From NCBI GenBank assembly GCA_002692605.1, contig NZLE01000066.1, positions 1 to 10,085 of the forward strand: 10,085 bases of DNA, written 5' to 3'. Below are positions 1-7,364 of this stretch, piece after piece; within the stretch, counting starts at the first letter, position 1; every line of letters begins with the position of its first letter. The stretch comes from Opitutia bacterium (lineage in GTDB: Bacteria > Verrucomicrobiota > Verrucomicrobiia > Opitutales > Seribacteraceae). The notes under the pieces are model-generated. The model saw only the letters and a program-made list of their open reading frames with translations, ran no database searches and was not told the origin of the DNA. A program made the translations under genes and the position numbers.

Positions 1-48
1 TTTTCAGAACCTTGAAAAAGGGAAATTAATATATTTGAAATACTTAGA
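1..48. other. AT-rich noncoding left edge
   Basis: This short AT-rich stretch lies beyond the end of the SMUG1 gene and shows no credible coding frame. It holds a small perfect inverted repeat, TTTTCA at 1-6 and TGAAAA at 13-18, which may be the edge of a larger structure cut off by the window. Several AT-rich hexamers could pass for a -10 box on either strand, but none has a convincing partner. Confidence 0.4.
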
Positions 49-93
49 AAATAGAAAGTGGAGCCTCATGGTGAGGTTCCGCTTTTTCTATTT
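49..93. terminator. Long imperfect hairpin overlapping the SMUG1 stop codon, probable terminator
   Basis: Bases 55-68 pair with 72-85 around a 3-base loop (69-71). After a 2-base bulge (86-87), bases 49-54 pair with 88-93, giving about 20 pairs. As plus-strand RNA, the two non-Watson-Crick positions (63/77 and 59/81) are G-U wobbles, and the 3' arm is U-rich. As minus-strand RNA the same positions become C-A mismatches, so the fold is weaker, although a short U-rich run follows it. The TAG stop of the SMUG1 gene (88-90) lies inside the stem. The most likely role is an end-of-operon terminator. It could also serve a convergent plus-strand gene located left of the window. The structure is read directly; the role is inferred. 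Confidence 0.6.
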
Positions 94-810
94 CCAAATT
101 CCATGTTCCAACATTTGCTTGGTCGCGGCTTCCGCCCATCCACGATTCGCCGCGGGACTCGCCGGGCTGGGATGCAAAATACGACCAATCCTTATATCCA
201 TTCCGGCCAAGGCGGTTTCCGCCTTTTTGCGAGCAAACTCCCCCACCCCCACCAAGCAGTCGGGTCGAAGAATCTCCGCGACCTGCAACAGGTGGGCATC
301 ACAGGCTTCCTCCAAAAGCTTGGACTCACTCGCTGGCAACTTATCCGGAGTTCGGTTTCTCCCACCTTCCTCCATGAAGACCAGCGGACAGTAGTTGGCC
401 ACGAAGTGATCCTCAAAAAAACTTTCGGCTTTTCCAAAACGCTCCGAGAACAGGCCCCACAGACGCCTTCCGCTGACCTCACTCTTGGCGCAGGCCAGTC
501 CCTCCACCTGCCGCTTGGGATGCTCCGGACTCGGTTTGCCTACCTCACCGCTCAAACCCATCCAGTCCCGAACCGCAGAGATCTCACCAAAGGGAACCCC
601 GGTCTGGGCCATCCCGAATGGTCCCGGATTCATTCCCAGAAAAACCACCTTTTTCTTTCCCTTACCCGCCAGCTTCAAGTACTGCTCGTGGATTGACCAC
701 GCGTAATCCAAGGGGTTGTAAACGAACGCCGTGGGTGGGCCAAAGGACAAGGCATCGACCGCTTCCGAGAGTTCCTTTGCCGCATCGCGGAGTGAATCGG
801 AAGAACTCAT
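88..810 (-). CDS. SMUG1-type uracil-DNA glycosylase
   Basis: This is a 240-residue single-strand-selective monofunctional uracil-DNA glycosylase. It would remove uracil, and probably oxidised pyrimidines such as 5-hydroxymethyluracil, from DNA in the cytoplasm to start base-excision repair. The active-site block GMNPGPFGMAQTGVPFGE (59-76) is almost the human SMUG1 motif; N61 corresponds to the residue that positions the catalytic water. N139, in the segment ending CPLVFMEEGGRN, matches the uracil-recognition Asn. H213, in HPSPASPAANRGW, matches the catalytic His and the loop that wedges into the duplex. Length is normal for a bacterial member, and no signal peptide is seen. The ATG overlaps the stop of the phosphoesterase upstream (ATGA, 807-810), which suggests translational coupling; only a weak AGG precedes it. 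A family 1 or family 4 UDG is unlikely because their motifs differ. The substrate range is inferred from the family. Confidence 0.95.
   Translation of the reverse strand: MSSSDSLRDAAKELSEAVDALSFGPPTAFVYNPLDYAWSIHEQYLKLAGKGKKKVVFLGMNPGPFGMAQTGVPFGEISAVRDWMGLSGEVGKPSPEHPKRQVEGLACAKSEVSGRRLWGLFSERFGKAESFFEDHFVANYCPLVFMEEGGRNRTPDKLPASESKLLEEACDAHLLQVAEILRPDCLVGVGEFARKKAETALAGMDIRIGRILHPSPASPAANRGWAEAATKQMLEHGIWK
807..810 (-). other. ATGA start/stop overlap, phosphoesterase to SMUG1
   Basis: On the minus strand the SMUG1 ATG (810-808) and the phosphoesterase TGA (809-807) share four bases. Such overlaps usually mean that ribosomes ending the first gene restart on the second. With only a weak AGG before the ATG, coupling probably matters for SMUG1 expression. 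Confidence 0.85.
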
Positions 811-2081
811 TTGCCTAAAGGAAGGTCCATCATCATTTCCAAATCCAGCGGTTGCCCTTCCGCCTTGAAGCGCACCATCAGTTTGGGAAGCAGACCGGGG
901 CGCACTTTCTTCCTTTCGCCTTTCCCGCGAATCGTGAAAACGGTACTCTTCTTCTCTCCCGGATCTAGGGAAAAAATTTGCCCCTCCGCAGGGGATACTT
1001 CCAGATTCGAGGAGAATGGATTAACCCAAGACAGCTTTCCCTTGATCTGAAAATCAAAGGGATTGCTCAGGGGTAAGGTCAGAGTTTCCCCATTCAAGTC
1101 AGTGCCCTTGGGGAAATGCTCTTCGAAGACCAGGCTCCGCCAAAATTTCTGATGGCTTTCGGTGGTGACGTCATCCTTCATGATCCCCTCGATGGCGAGG
1201 TTGGCCATCTTCGGACCCTCATCCGTCATCGTAACCCAGGTCGCATGATCGAATTCTCCGAAATCACCCCCCCGGAGTTTGCTGCCCCCGCCTGTCGTTC
1301 CGAGGGTGTAAAAGGAAGTCCCGTTCCTCTGGTACTTTGCATAATGATGAATATGCCCGGCAAACACGGTGTGTTTGCGTCCCTTCAGGGCTTTCGCGAC
1401 CTTGGGCCATCCGGTCTTGGTCTTGCGAAGTTCCTTCTTGCCTTCCCTGTGGATGAGTATGCCTTCCTCCATCAGCCAGAGCGGTTGGTGCATGAAGACG
1501 AGGGTCCAGCGAACCTCGGCCTGTTTCTCCAGTTCCTTCAGAGCCCACTCGATTTGCTCATCCTGGAGAAGAGCCGGCTTGGATCCCGGTCCGCCCTGCG
1601 TATTCAGGCATAAAAACAGAACATCCTCATAGACAAAGGAATAGTAACGCACCCCGAACATCTCGTCCCAGATTTGATCCGCCACCTCATTGCCCAGGTC
1701 ATGGTTGCCCGGCAGGTAAAAGAAAGGCATATCGAACCCCTCGATGAAGGAATTAAACTCCTTCCATTGGCCTTTTAGCTTTTGAACGTCGCGGTTCCCT
1801 GCACCCCCCTGGATCAAGTCACCCACCGTGATCACGAACTCAGGTCGCAATTCGTTCAGCTTATCAACCGCTCTCGGAAAAACTCCTTCCCTGGGACCGC
1901 CGGTACGGTCGGAGACGATGGCGAACTGAAAATCCTTTGGCTGATTGAGGAACTCCTTTGCGGTCCAGGGTTTCTTGTCGGTCTGAACGGAATGCGTGAA
2001 GGTGGAAATTTTTTCGCTTCCCCAGAGTGGAAAATGTAAGAGAAACAGGCAAATCGAAAGAAGACTGAAATGTGCATTCAT
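807..2081 (-). CDS. Secreted calcineurin-like metallophosphoesterase
   Basis: This 424-residue protein has a hydrophobic N-terminal segment (about residues 5-20) typical of a signal peptide, followed by a metallophosphoesterase domain (about 50-300). Visible motifs are SDRTGG (D58), VGDLIQGG (D88), GNHD (N126, H127), MHQP (H198) and GHIHH (H243, H245), the classic set for a two-metal centre. Motif I is D-R-T rather than the usual D-x-H, so one metal-ligand His is missing. Residues about 310-424 look like an added beta-sandwich (Ig-like) domain; I cannot name it. The substrate is unknown; a phosphomonoester or phosphodiester outside the cytoplasm is likely. I chose the ATG at 2081 because the in-frame TTG at 2132 would put 17 polar residues before the signal peptide. 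No Shine-Dalgarno sequence is evident. It follows uup after 109 bp and overlaps the SMUG1 gene. Confidence 0.88.
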   Translation of the reverse strand: MNAHFSLLSICLFLLHFPLWGSEKISTFTHSVQTDKKPWTAKEFLNQPKDFQFAIVSDRTGGPREGVFPRAVDKLNELRPEFVITVGDLIQGGAGNRDVQKLKGQWKEFNSFIEGFDMPFFYLPGNHDLGNEVADQIWDEMFGVRYYSFVYEDVLFLCLNTQGGPGSKPALLQDEQIEWALKELEKQAEVRWTLVFMHQPLWLMEEGILIHREGKKELRKTKTGWPKVAKALKGRKHTVFAGHIHHYAKYQRNGTSFYTLGTTGGGSKLRGGDFGEFDHATWVTMTDEGPKMANLAIEGIMKDDVTTESHQKFWRSLVFEEHFPKGTDLNGETLTLPLSNPFDFQIKGKLSWVNPFSSNLEVSPAEGQIFSLDPGEKKSTVFTIRGKGERKKVRPGLLPKLMVRFKAEGQPLDLEMMMDLPLGK

Positions 2082-2190
2082 AAGTCTGGCAAGCTTAGTT
2101 GGATTTTCCTGTCTTTCGCAAGTTCGATTCAAGAACGCTTAGGGACACCTTGCATTGGATTTGCAAACGGTCCTTAGATTCAAACGGTAG
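2082..2190 (-). other. 109 bp intergenic gap, uup to phosphoesterase
   Basis: This is the longest gap in the window and the only obvious place for an internal promoter serving the phosphoesterase-SMUG1 pair. On the minus strand I see two weak sigma-70-like possibilities, TTGCAA with a 17-base spacer to CCTAAG, and TTGCGA with an 18-base spacer to TAAGCT. Neither -10 box is good, and the second would leave almost no leader. Two similar short words, CGTTTGAATC and CGTTTGCAAATC, lie near the uup end. No terminator hairpin with a T-run follows uup, so readthrough is plausible. Confidence 0.4.
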
Positions 2191-4083
2191 CTAGTCTTTC
2201 ACTAAATTATCCAATTCCTCCCAGCGTTCGTAACTTTGCAGAATTTCGTTTTCCAGTCTCTCCAGTTTTTTCTGATCGCCCACGGGATCATTCTGCGAAT
2301 TTCGATAATAATCAGTTTCCTGCATCAAGGCGGTGATCCGGTCGCGTTCCGCTTCCATTTCCTCAATTTTACCGGGCAAGGTTGCGAGGGCTTCTCTCTC
2401 CTTATTCAGAAGTTTTCTTTTTTTGGGAGCTTCCGTAACCGTCTTTGGCTTTTGCTCTGTGATGGTTTTCGCTTTTGCCCTCGGCCGGCTCATTTGATCC
2501 AGCCAGTCGGCGCATCCCCCGGCGTATTCCACCACCCCACCCTTGCCGTCCAGCGCCAAAGTTGCGGTGACCACGTTATCTAGAAAATCACGGTCGTGAC
2601 TGACCAGCAAAAGGGTGCCCTCGAAGGAAAGCAGTCGCTCCTCCAAAAGCTCGATGGTCTCGACGTCCAAATCATTGGTGGGCTCGTCCAGAACCAGGAG
2701 ATTGGCCGGTTGAAGGAAGAGCTTGGCCAGAAGTAACCTCGCCCGTTCCCCTCCGGAAAGCATCTTGGCGGGTGCCCGGGCAGTTTCCGGCAGAAAAAGA
2801 AAATCCCGGAGATAGGAAAGAATATGCTTCTTATTCCCATTGAATTCCACGGTATCCCCGTTTGGAGCAACATTCTCAGCAACCGACAGATCTTCGCGGA
2901 CCTGAGCCTTCAACTGATCGAAGTAGGCAACCTCCAGACGGGTGCCGTGATCCACCGTCCCCGAATCGGGTTGCAATTGCTTGAGCAGCAACTGCAGTAG
3001 GGTCGACTTGCCCGACCCGTTCAAACCAACCACTCCGATCTTGTCTCCCCGCCAGATGGTGGCATTGAAATCCCGGACAATGGCCTGTTCGCCCCAGGAG
3101 TAATCCATTTTTTTGACGGTAATCACTTTCCGGCCCGAAGCCTGAGCCTGGTTGGCCGAGAGGTTGACCGTCCCCTGCTGTTCCCGCCGCTCCGATCGTT
3201 CCCTCCGCAGTTCAAACAGTGCCCGGACCCGTCCCTCGTTGCGGGTTCTGCGGGCCTGAATCCCCTTACGGATCCACACCTCCTCCTCGGCGAGTTTCTT
3301 GTCAAACACCGCATTGTTCTTTTCCTCGGCCGCTAAAATCTCCGCCTTGCGGATGAGAAATTTCTCATATCCACAGTCCCATGAAGTGAGCTTCCCACGA
3401 TCCAGTTCGAGTATGCGGGTCGAAAGGGAGCGAAGAAAGGCCCGGTCATGGGAAACGAACAGGGTCGCAAATTCCCCTTTCGCCAAGAATTCCTCAAGCC
3501 AGCGAATCCCGGCAAAATCCAAGTGGTTGGTGGGTTCGTCAAGGATCAACAAGTGGGGCTCCCCCACCAGGGCCCGGGCCAGCATCGCCCGGCTCTTGTT
3601 GCCCCCGGACAAGGTGTTGAAGGGATCATCGGGCTTCAAACCGACCCGGTCGATCACTGAGGCCACCCGGTGATCGAGGCTCCACCCGTCGGTTCGGTCA
3701 AGCTCGGCTTGCAAACGGTCCACTTGCTCGCTAAGCGCAGGGCTTTCGGGATCCTCGGAGAGGTTCTGCGTGGCTTGGTTGTATGCCCGCAAGAGATCCG
3801 CCTCCGCACCGAGTCCGCGGGCCACCAAGTCAAAGACCGCGCCTTCGATCCCACTGGGAATTTCCTGATCGAGCTTGGCCACCCGGAAGCCGGGGATGCG
3901 TTCGCTCTCCCCCCTGTCGGGTTTCACCTGTCCGGACAGGATACGCAGCAGAGTGGACTTCCCCTCCCCGTTTCGCCCAAGCAAGCAGATGCGCTCCTTT
4001 TTGTCGATGGTGATGCCCACGTCATCAAGCAGGAGAGGACCGCCAAAGGAGACGGAAAGGTTACGATAACTGATCAGAGCCAC
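2191..4083 (-). CDS. uup: ABC-F family ATPase, Uup type
   Basis: This 630-residue soluble protein has two tandem ABC ATPase domains and no membrane segment. Domain 1 has Walker A GRNGEGKST (36-44), signature LSGGN (158-162) and Walker B LILDEPTNHLD (179-189). Domain 2 has GLNGSGKST (353-361), LSGGE (442-446) and LVLDEPTNDLD (463-473). Between them, about 238-310, is the charged helical linker of ABC-F proteins. The end, about 550-630, is a Lys/Glu-rich coiled coil typical of Uup, and total length is close to E. coli Uup (635 residues). ABC-F proteins act at the ribosome; Uup has also been tied to precise transposon excision and branched-DNA handling. The start is GTG with no Shine-Dalgarno sequence, and an in-frame TAA at 4093-4095 rules out an earlier start. 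It begins 46 bp after sulfatase A. Other ABC-F subtypes are less likely because of the C-terminal coil. Confidence 0.92.
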   Translation of the reverse strand: MALISYRNLSVSFGGPLLLDDVGITIDKKERICLLGRNGEGKSTLLRILSGQVKPDRGESERIPGFRVAKLDQEIPSGIEGAVFDLVARGLGAEADLLRAYNQATQNLSEDPESPALSEQVDRLQAELDRTDGWSLDHRVASVIDRVGLKPDDPFNTLSGGNKSRAMLARALVGEPHLLILDEPTNHLDFAGIRWLEEFLAKGEFATLFVSHDRAFLRSLSTRILELDRGKLTSWDCGYEKFLIRKAEILAAEEKNNAVFDKKLAEEEVWIRKGIQARRTRNEGRVRALFELRRERSERREQQGTVNLSANQAQASGRKVITVKKMDYSWGEQAIVRDFNATIWRGDKIGVVGLNGSGKSTLLQLLLKQLQPDSGTVDHGTRLEVAYFDQLKAQVREDLSVAENVAPNGDTVEFNGNKKHILSYLRDFLFLPETARAPAKMLSGGERARLLLAKLFLQPANLLVLDEPTNDLDVETIELLEERLLSFEGTLLLVSHDRDFLDNVVTATLALDGKGGVVEYAGGCADWLDQMSRPRAKAKTITEQKPKTVTEAPKKRKLLNKEREALATLPGKIEEMEAERDRITALMQETDYYRNSQNDPVGDQKKLERLENEILQSYERWEELDNLVKD

Positions 4084-4129
4084 GCGAAGGATTTAGGAGC
4101 ATTTGCTCAGGGAAGCAAACCAATCCCCC

Positions 4130-5575
4130 TCACTTGTCGGCTTTCTCAAAATATCCTGGTTCATGGTAAGGTCGGGGTTGCCCGAAATCAGGGTCTTCGT
4201 AGCCCAGAGCCTTGTTCCATCCCCACTGCTGGGGCATCAGATTCTTTTCCCATGCGTCGAACCGCTTGATCATCCTTTGCAAGCGTTCCCCCTGTTGCTT
4301 GGACAAGTCCTTTTCTTCGGACAGGTCTTTTTGCAAATCATAGAGTTCCCAGGTCCGGCCCTGGTTTTGGGAGAGCGCCTTGTATCGGCCCATTCGAATG
4401 GCCTTGCGAGCTCCCCATGTCCATAACAGTTCGCGGTGCGGGGGGTCGCCTCGCTCACCCAGTAAGTAAGGAAGTAAATTCACACCATCCAATTTCCAGG
4501 TAGGATCGGTATGCCCACCCGCGGCCTCCACCAAAGTGGGCAGGAGATCAAGTGAAATCACCGGTTCCCGGTAGATTTGACCGGCAGAAAGGCGCCTGGG
4601 CCATTTCATGCAGAACGGAACCCGTAACCCGCCTTCCCAGTAGGTTGCCTTTTTTCCCCGCAAAGGAAGATTGGGGGAGGCCTCATGCCCACCGTTGTCG
4701 CTCAGGAAGACAACCAGGGTGTCTTGCTCCAATCCCATACGCTTCAAGGCATCCAGGACGACCCCGACCGCCTGATCCAGGGAATCCAGCATTGCCATGT
4801 TCAGCCGTCTCTTGTGGTCTTTCTCAGCGGCATATTTTTCATACAAATGCTCGGGAGCCTGAAAAGGTCCGTGAATGGCATTGAAGGGAAGGTAACAGAG
4901 GAAGGGTTTCCCTTGGTTTCTTTCGATAAAGGAAACCGCCCGTTCCGCCAAAACCTGGGTCAGGTAGCTCTCGCGGTCCCGGAGCAAAACTCCTTTGCGA
5001 CTGACTTCCGAATCCTTGATTCCACGGGACGAGTAGCTTTGGCTGATAATCCGGCGGTTATGAAAAATCGGGTTGTGGGGGCGGTTCATGTCCGCCAGGT
5101 AATTGGAGGCACCGTTATTGAATCCGTAAAATTCATCCCAACGGTTGAAGGGCATCATCTCCTCGGCATCTCCCTCGTGGGTTTTTCCGAATAACCCACA
5201 GGCATATCCGAGTGGCTTGAGTCGTTCGGAGAGGATCGGAACCTCCAGAGGAATACCCGGTTCGACCTCCCTGGATACTCGGAAAGGACCAATGTTGTCC
5301 CAAAATCCGAAACTTTGCTGGTACCGTCCGGTTAAGAGACCGGCCCGGGAAGGAGCGCACACTGGGCAGGTGACGTACCCGTCGGTCAGAGTCACACCAC
5401 CCTGGGCAATCGAATCAATGTTCGGAGTCGGGACGTCTCCGCCCTGGTAACCCACGTCCCCATACCCCAGGTCATCCGCCAGGAAGATCACGAAATTGGG
5501 TTTGCCAAGAAGGGCTAGGGGCAGGACCCAAAGAAGGTTGCAAGCGAACCACGAGATTCCGTTTCGGCGATTCAC
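4130..5575 (-). CDS. Sulfatase A, formylglycine-dependent, exported
   Basis: This 481-residue type I sulfatase would hydrolyse sulfate esters, probably on a glycan. A basic start (MNRRNG) and hydrophobic stretch (about 7-23) form a likely signal peptide. Active-site residues are in place: D34 and D35 (FLADD), the Cys to be oxidised to formylglycine C73 in CAPSRAGLLTGR, K131 and H133, H235 (HGPF), D293 and N294 (LSDNGG), and a Lys at 308 or 309. The usual GKWHLG block reads GKTHEG here. Overall it resembles the N-acetylgalactosamine-6-sulfatase/arylsulfatase A-like group, but the substrate cannot be read from sequence. I chose the GTG at 5575 because it overlaps the PolX stop as GTGA and begins the signal peptide directly; the upstream in-frame TTG at 5641 would add 22 polar residues. 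AAGGA lies 12 bases before the GTG, too far to be a strong ribosome site. No formylglycine-generating enzyme is in the window. Confidence 0.93.
   Translation of the reverse strand: MNRRNGISWFACNLLWVLPLALLGKPNFVIFLADDLGYGDVGYQGGDVPTPNIDSIAQGGVTLTDGYVTCPVCAPSRAGLLTGRYQQSFGFWDNIGPFRVSREVEPGIPLEVPILSERLKPLGYACGLFGKTHEGDAEEMMPFNRWDEFYGFNNGASNYLADMNRPHNPIFHNRRIISQSYSSRGIKDSEVSRKGVLLRDRESYLTQVLAERAVSFIERNQGKPFLCYLPFNAIHGPFQAPEHLYEKYAAEKDHKRRLNMAMLDSLDQAVGVVLDALKRMGLEQDTLVVFLSDNGGHEASPNLPLRGKKATYWEGGLRVPFCMKWPRRLSAGQIYREPVISLDLLPTLVEAAGGHTDPTWKLDGVNLLPYLLGERGDPPHRELLWTWGARKAIRMGRYKALSQNQGRTWELYDLQKDLSEEKDLSKQQGERLQRMIKRFDAWEKNLMPQQWGWNKALGYEDPDFGQPRPYHEPGYFEKADK
5572..5575 (-). other. GTGA start/stop overlap, PolX to sulfatase A
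   Basis: The PolX TGA (5574-5572) shares bases with a GTG (5575-5573) that opens the sulfatase A signal peptide. This decides the sulfatase start and implies coupled translation of a cytoplasmic DNA polymerase and an exported sulfatase. Confidence 0.75.
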
Positions 5576-7308
5576 CGCGAGAGAAAATCCTTCACTTCCG
5601 CCAGTGGCTTGGCGTTGAGCACCTGATCCGCGGTCAACCAACCCTTGCGGGCGGTGTTCACCCCGGCCAACTGGTAGTCAAAATGATGCAGGGCGTGAGC
5701 ATCCGGATTTATGCAGCAAAGCATGCCCTTTTCCGCCGCCCTTTTCCAATGCCGCCAATCCAGGTCCAAACGCATCGGGTTGGCGTTCAGTTCAAGCAGC
5801 GTTCCATGAGTGACCGCCGCATCGATGATTCGGTTGACGTCCATCTTGCTCGCTTCCCTTCTCAGAAGCAAACGTCCGCTGAGGTGTCCGACCATGGTTA
5901 CCTTGGGATGCTCGATCGCCTTGATGAACCGGGCGGTCATGGTCTCCTCATCCTGAGTCAGTCCGGCATGCACCGATGCCACCACGTAATCCAGGGTATC
6001 CAGCACCTCATCCTCAAAATCCAATTTACCCCCGGACAAAACGTCGACCTCACACCCCGCAAACAAATGCACCCGAAAGCGTCCGCTTTGGTTCAGTTCA
6101 TGAATTGCCTCCACCTGACTGGCAAGGCGCTCCTCATCCAGTCCATTGGCCTGAAAGCTGGCCTTGGAGTGATCGGAAATCCCAAGGTATTCCCATCCTC
6201 TTCGGTCGGCTTCCCCGGCCATTTCCTCAAGGGTGTTACGCCCATCGGAAGCGGTGGTGTGGTTATGAAAGCAGCCTTTGAGATCGGAAAGTTCGAGTAA
6301 CTCGGGAAGCTCGTTGCGTTCCGCAGCCTCGACTTCACCCATTCCCTCGCGCAAGGCTGGAGGCACGTACTGCAGACCAAGCGCCCGAAAGATATCCTGC
6401 TCGGACTGGGCTTCGATCGGACCCGCCTTGCGGCCTGAAGCCTTTTCTCCCTCCGGACGCAAGCCCCATTCACTAAGGCTCAAGCCCATGGACAGGGCTT
6501 TCTGACGCATCCGTACGTTATGATCCTTGGATCCGGTGAAATGATGGAGGGCAAAGAAAAACTGCTCGCTCGGGACTACCCGCAAATCCGCCTGCATACC
6601 GCCTTCGAGCCGAACGCTCGACTTGGTGTCCCCATGAGCGGTGACCTCGGCGATTCCTTCCATGGAAGTGAACCAATCCATGATTGGGCCCGGCTCCGAG
6701 GAAGCCACCAAGAAGTCGAGATCCCCCACAGTCTCCATGCCTCGACGGAGGCTTCCGGCAGCCTCGACCCGCTCAACCTGGGGCAAATCTTCGAGCCCGG
6801 GAAGAATCCGGTCGGCCACTTCACGGGCTTTCCACCAAAGGTGTCGGGCGGCGTAAGCCTCACGGTTCTTGATCCCGGAAAGAATCTTTTCCTGGGTCTT
6901 TTCGCCAAAGCCCTTCAGTTGAGCGACTTTTCCATCGAGGCAAACCCGGGTCAGGGATTCGATGGAATCAACCTCGAGCTGCTCGTGCAGAACCTTGATT
7001 TTCTTACCTCCCAGTCCCGGGATATCCAAAAGATCCATCAGTCCCGACGGGACCGAGGCGACCAGTTTGTCATAAAATTCCAGCTCTCCGGTGGAATGCA
7101 AAGTCTCGATCTTTTCGGTCAGGGCCTTCCCAATCCCCTGGATATCGCCCAACCTGCCCTCCTCAATGACCCCGCCAAGGTCTTCCTCCATGGTCTGCAG
7201 GGTACGGGCGCCGCTAAAATAAGCCCGTACCTTAAAGGGGTTCTCGCCCTTGATTTCCATCATCGTTCCGATGCGTTCCAAAACCTCCACGATATCCTTT
7301 TTATCCAT
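5572..7308 (-). CDS. polX: Family X DNA polymerase with PHP domain (PolX)
   Basis: This 578-residue enzyme fills short gaps in DNA during base-excision or end repair. The N-terminal 8-kDa-like region and helix-hairpin-helix motifs (IQGIG 56-60, IPGLGGKK 96-103, KGFGEKT 132-138) bind DNA. The nucleotidyltransferase core has GS with RR (185-189), D196 and D198 in GDLDFLV, and D241, the three catalytic aspartates. The C-terminal PHP domain keeps a full metal-ligand set: H348 and H350 (HNH), H380 (SDH), E420 (GCEVD), H447 (SVHAG), H475 (GHLSG), D536 and H538 (NPDAH). These line up in order with the Bacillus subtilis PolX set, so 3'-5' exonuclease or 3'-phosphoesterase proofreading activity is expected. 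Length is normal (Bacillus PolX is about 570 residues). The start is ATG without a clear Shine-Dalgarno sequence. It lies 56 bp after sulfatase B and overlaps sulfatase A by four bases. Confidence 0.96.
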   Translation of the reverse strand: MDKKDIVEVLERIGTMMEIKGENPFKVRAYFSGARTLQTMEEDLGGVIEEGRLGDIQGIGKALTEKIETLHSTGELEFYDKLVASVPSGLMDLLDIPGLGGKKIKVLHEQLEVDSIESLTRVCLDGKVAQLKGFGEKTQEKILSGIKNREAYAARHLWWKAREVADRILPGLEDLPQVERVEAAGSLRRGMETVGDLDFLVASSEPGPIMDWFTSMEGIAEVTAHGDTKSSVRLEGGMQADLRVVPSEQFFFALHHFTGSKDHNVRMRQKALSMGLSLSEWGLRPEGEKASGRKAGPIEAQSEQDIFRALGLQYVPPALREGMGEVEAAERNELPELLELSDLKGCFHNHTTASDGRNTLEEMAGEADRRGWEYLGISDHSKASFQANGLDEERLASQVEAIHELNQSGRFRVHLFAGCEVDVLSGGKLDFEDEVLDTLDYVVASVHAGLTQDEETMTARFIKAIEHPKVTMVGHLSGRLLLRREASKMDVNRIIDAAVTHGTLLELNANPMRLDLDWRHWKRAAEKGMLCCINPDAHALHHFDYQLAGVNTARKGWLTADQVLNAKPLAEVKDFLSR

Positions 7309-7324
7309 AAGCGATAAGCATGAA

Positions 7325-7344
7325 GGATTTCACCCGGGAAATCC
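7325..7344 (-). promoter_or_regulatory. Small perfect hairpin just upstream of polX
   Basis: GGATTTC (7325-7331) is exactly complementary to GAAATCC (7338-7344), giving a 7-bp stem with a 6-base loop. It fills the middle of the 56 bp gap between sulfatase B and polX, ending about 16 bases before the polX ATG. There is no T-run after it on the minus strand, so it is not a standard terminator. It might stabilise the upstream message end, act as an mRNA processing point, or be chance. Confidence 0.35.
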
Positions 7345-7364
7345 AAGAAAAAGAACGTCCCGCC

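Noticed and set aside
58..696. A 212-codon plus-strand open frame opposite the SMUG1 gene
   Set aside because: The opposite strand encodes a complete SMUG1 protein with all active-site residues; this frame has no family features and begins in the terminator hairpin.
2082..2132. Earlier TTG start for the phosphoesterase
   Set aside because: It would put 17 polar and charged residues before a normal signal peptide; the ATG at 2081 gives a standard exported protein.
2082..2190. Sigma-70 promoter for the phosphoesterase
   Set aside because: The candidate -35 boxes have poor -10 partners or sit too close to the start, so I left the gap as unassigned.
4097..4108. GAGCA/TGCTC inverted repeat between sulfatase A and uup as a terminator
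   Set aside because: The stem is only 5 bp with a 2-base loop, too tight to fold well, and no T-run follows.
5576..5641. Earlier TTG start for sulfatase A inside polX
   Set aside because: It would add 22 polar residues ahead of the signal peptide; the GTG overlapping the PolX stop is better placed.
6520..7317. A 265-codon plus-strand open frame opposite polX
   Set aside because: It is fully antisense to the PolX polymerase domain and has no recognisable motif.
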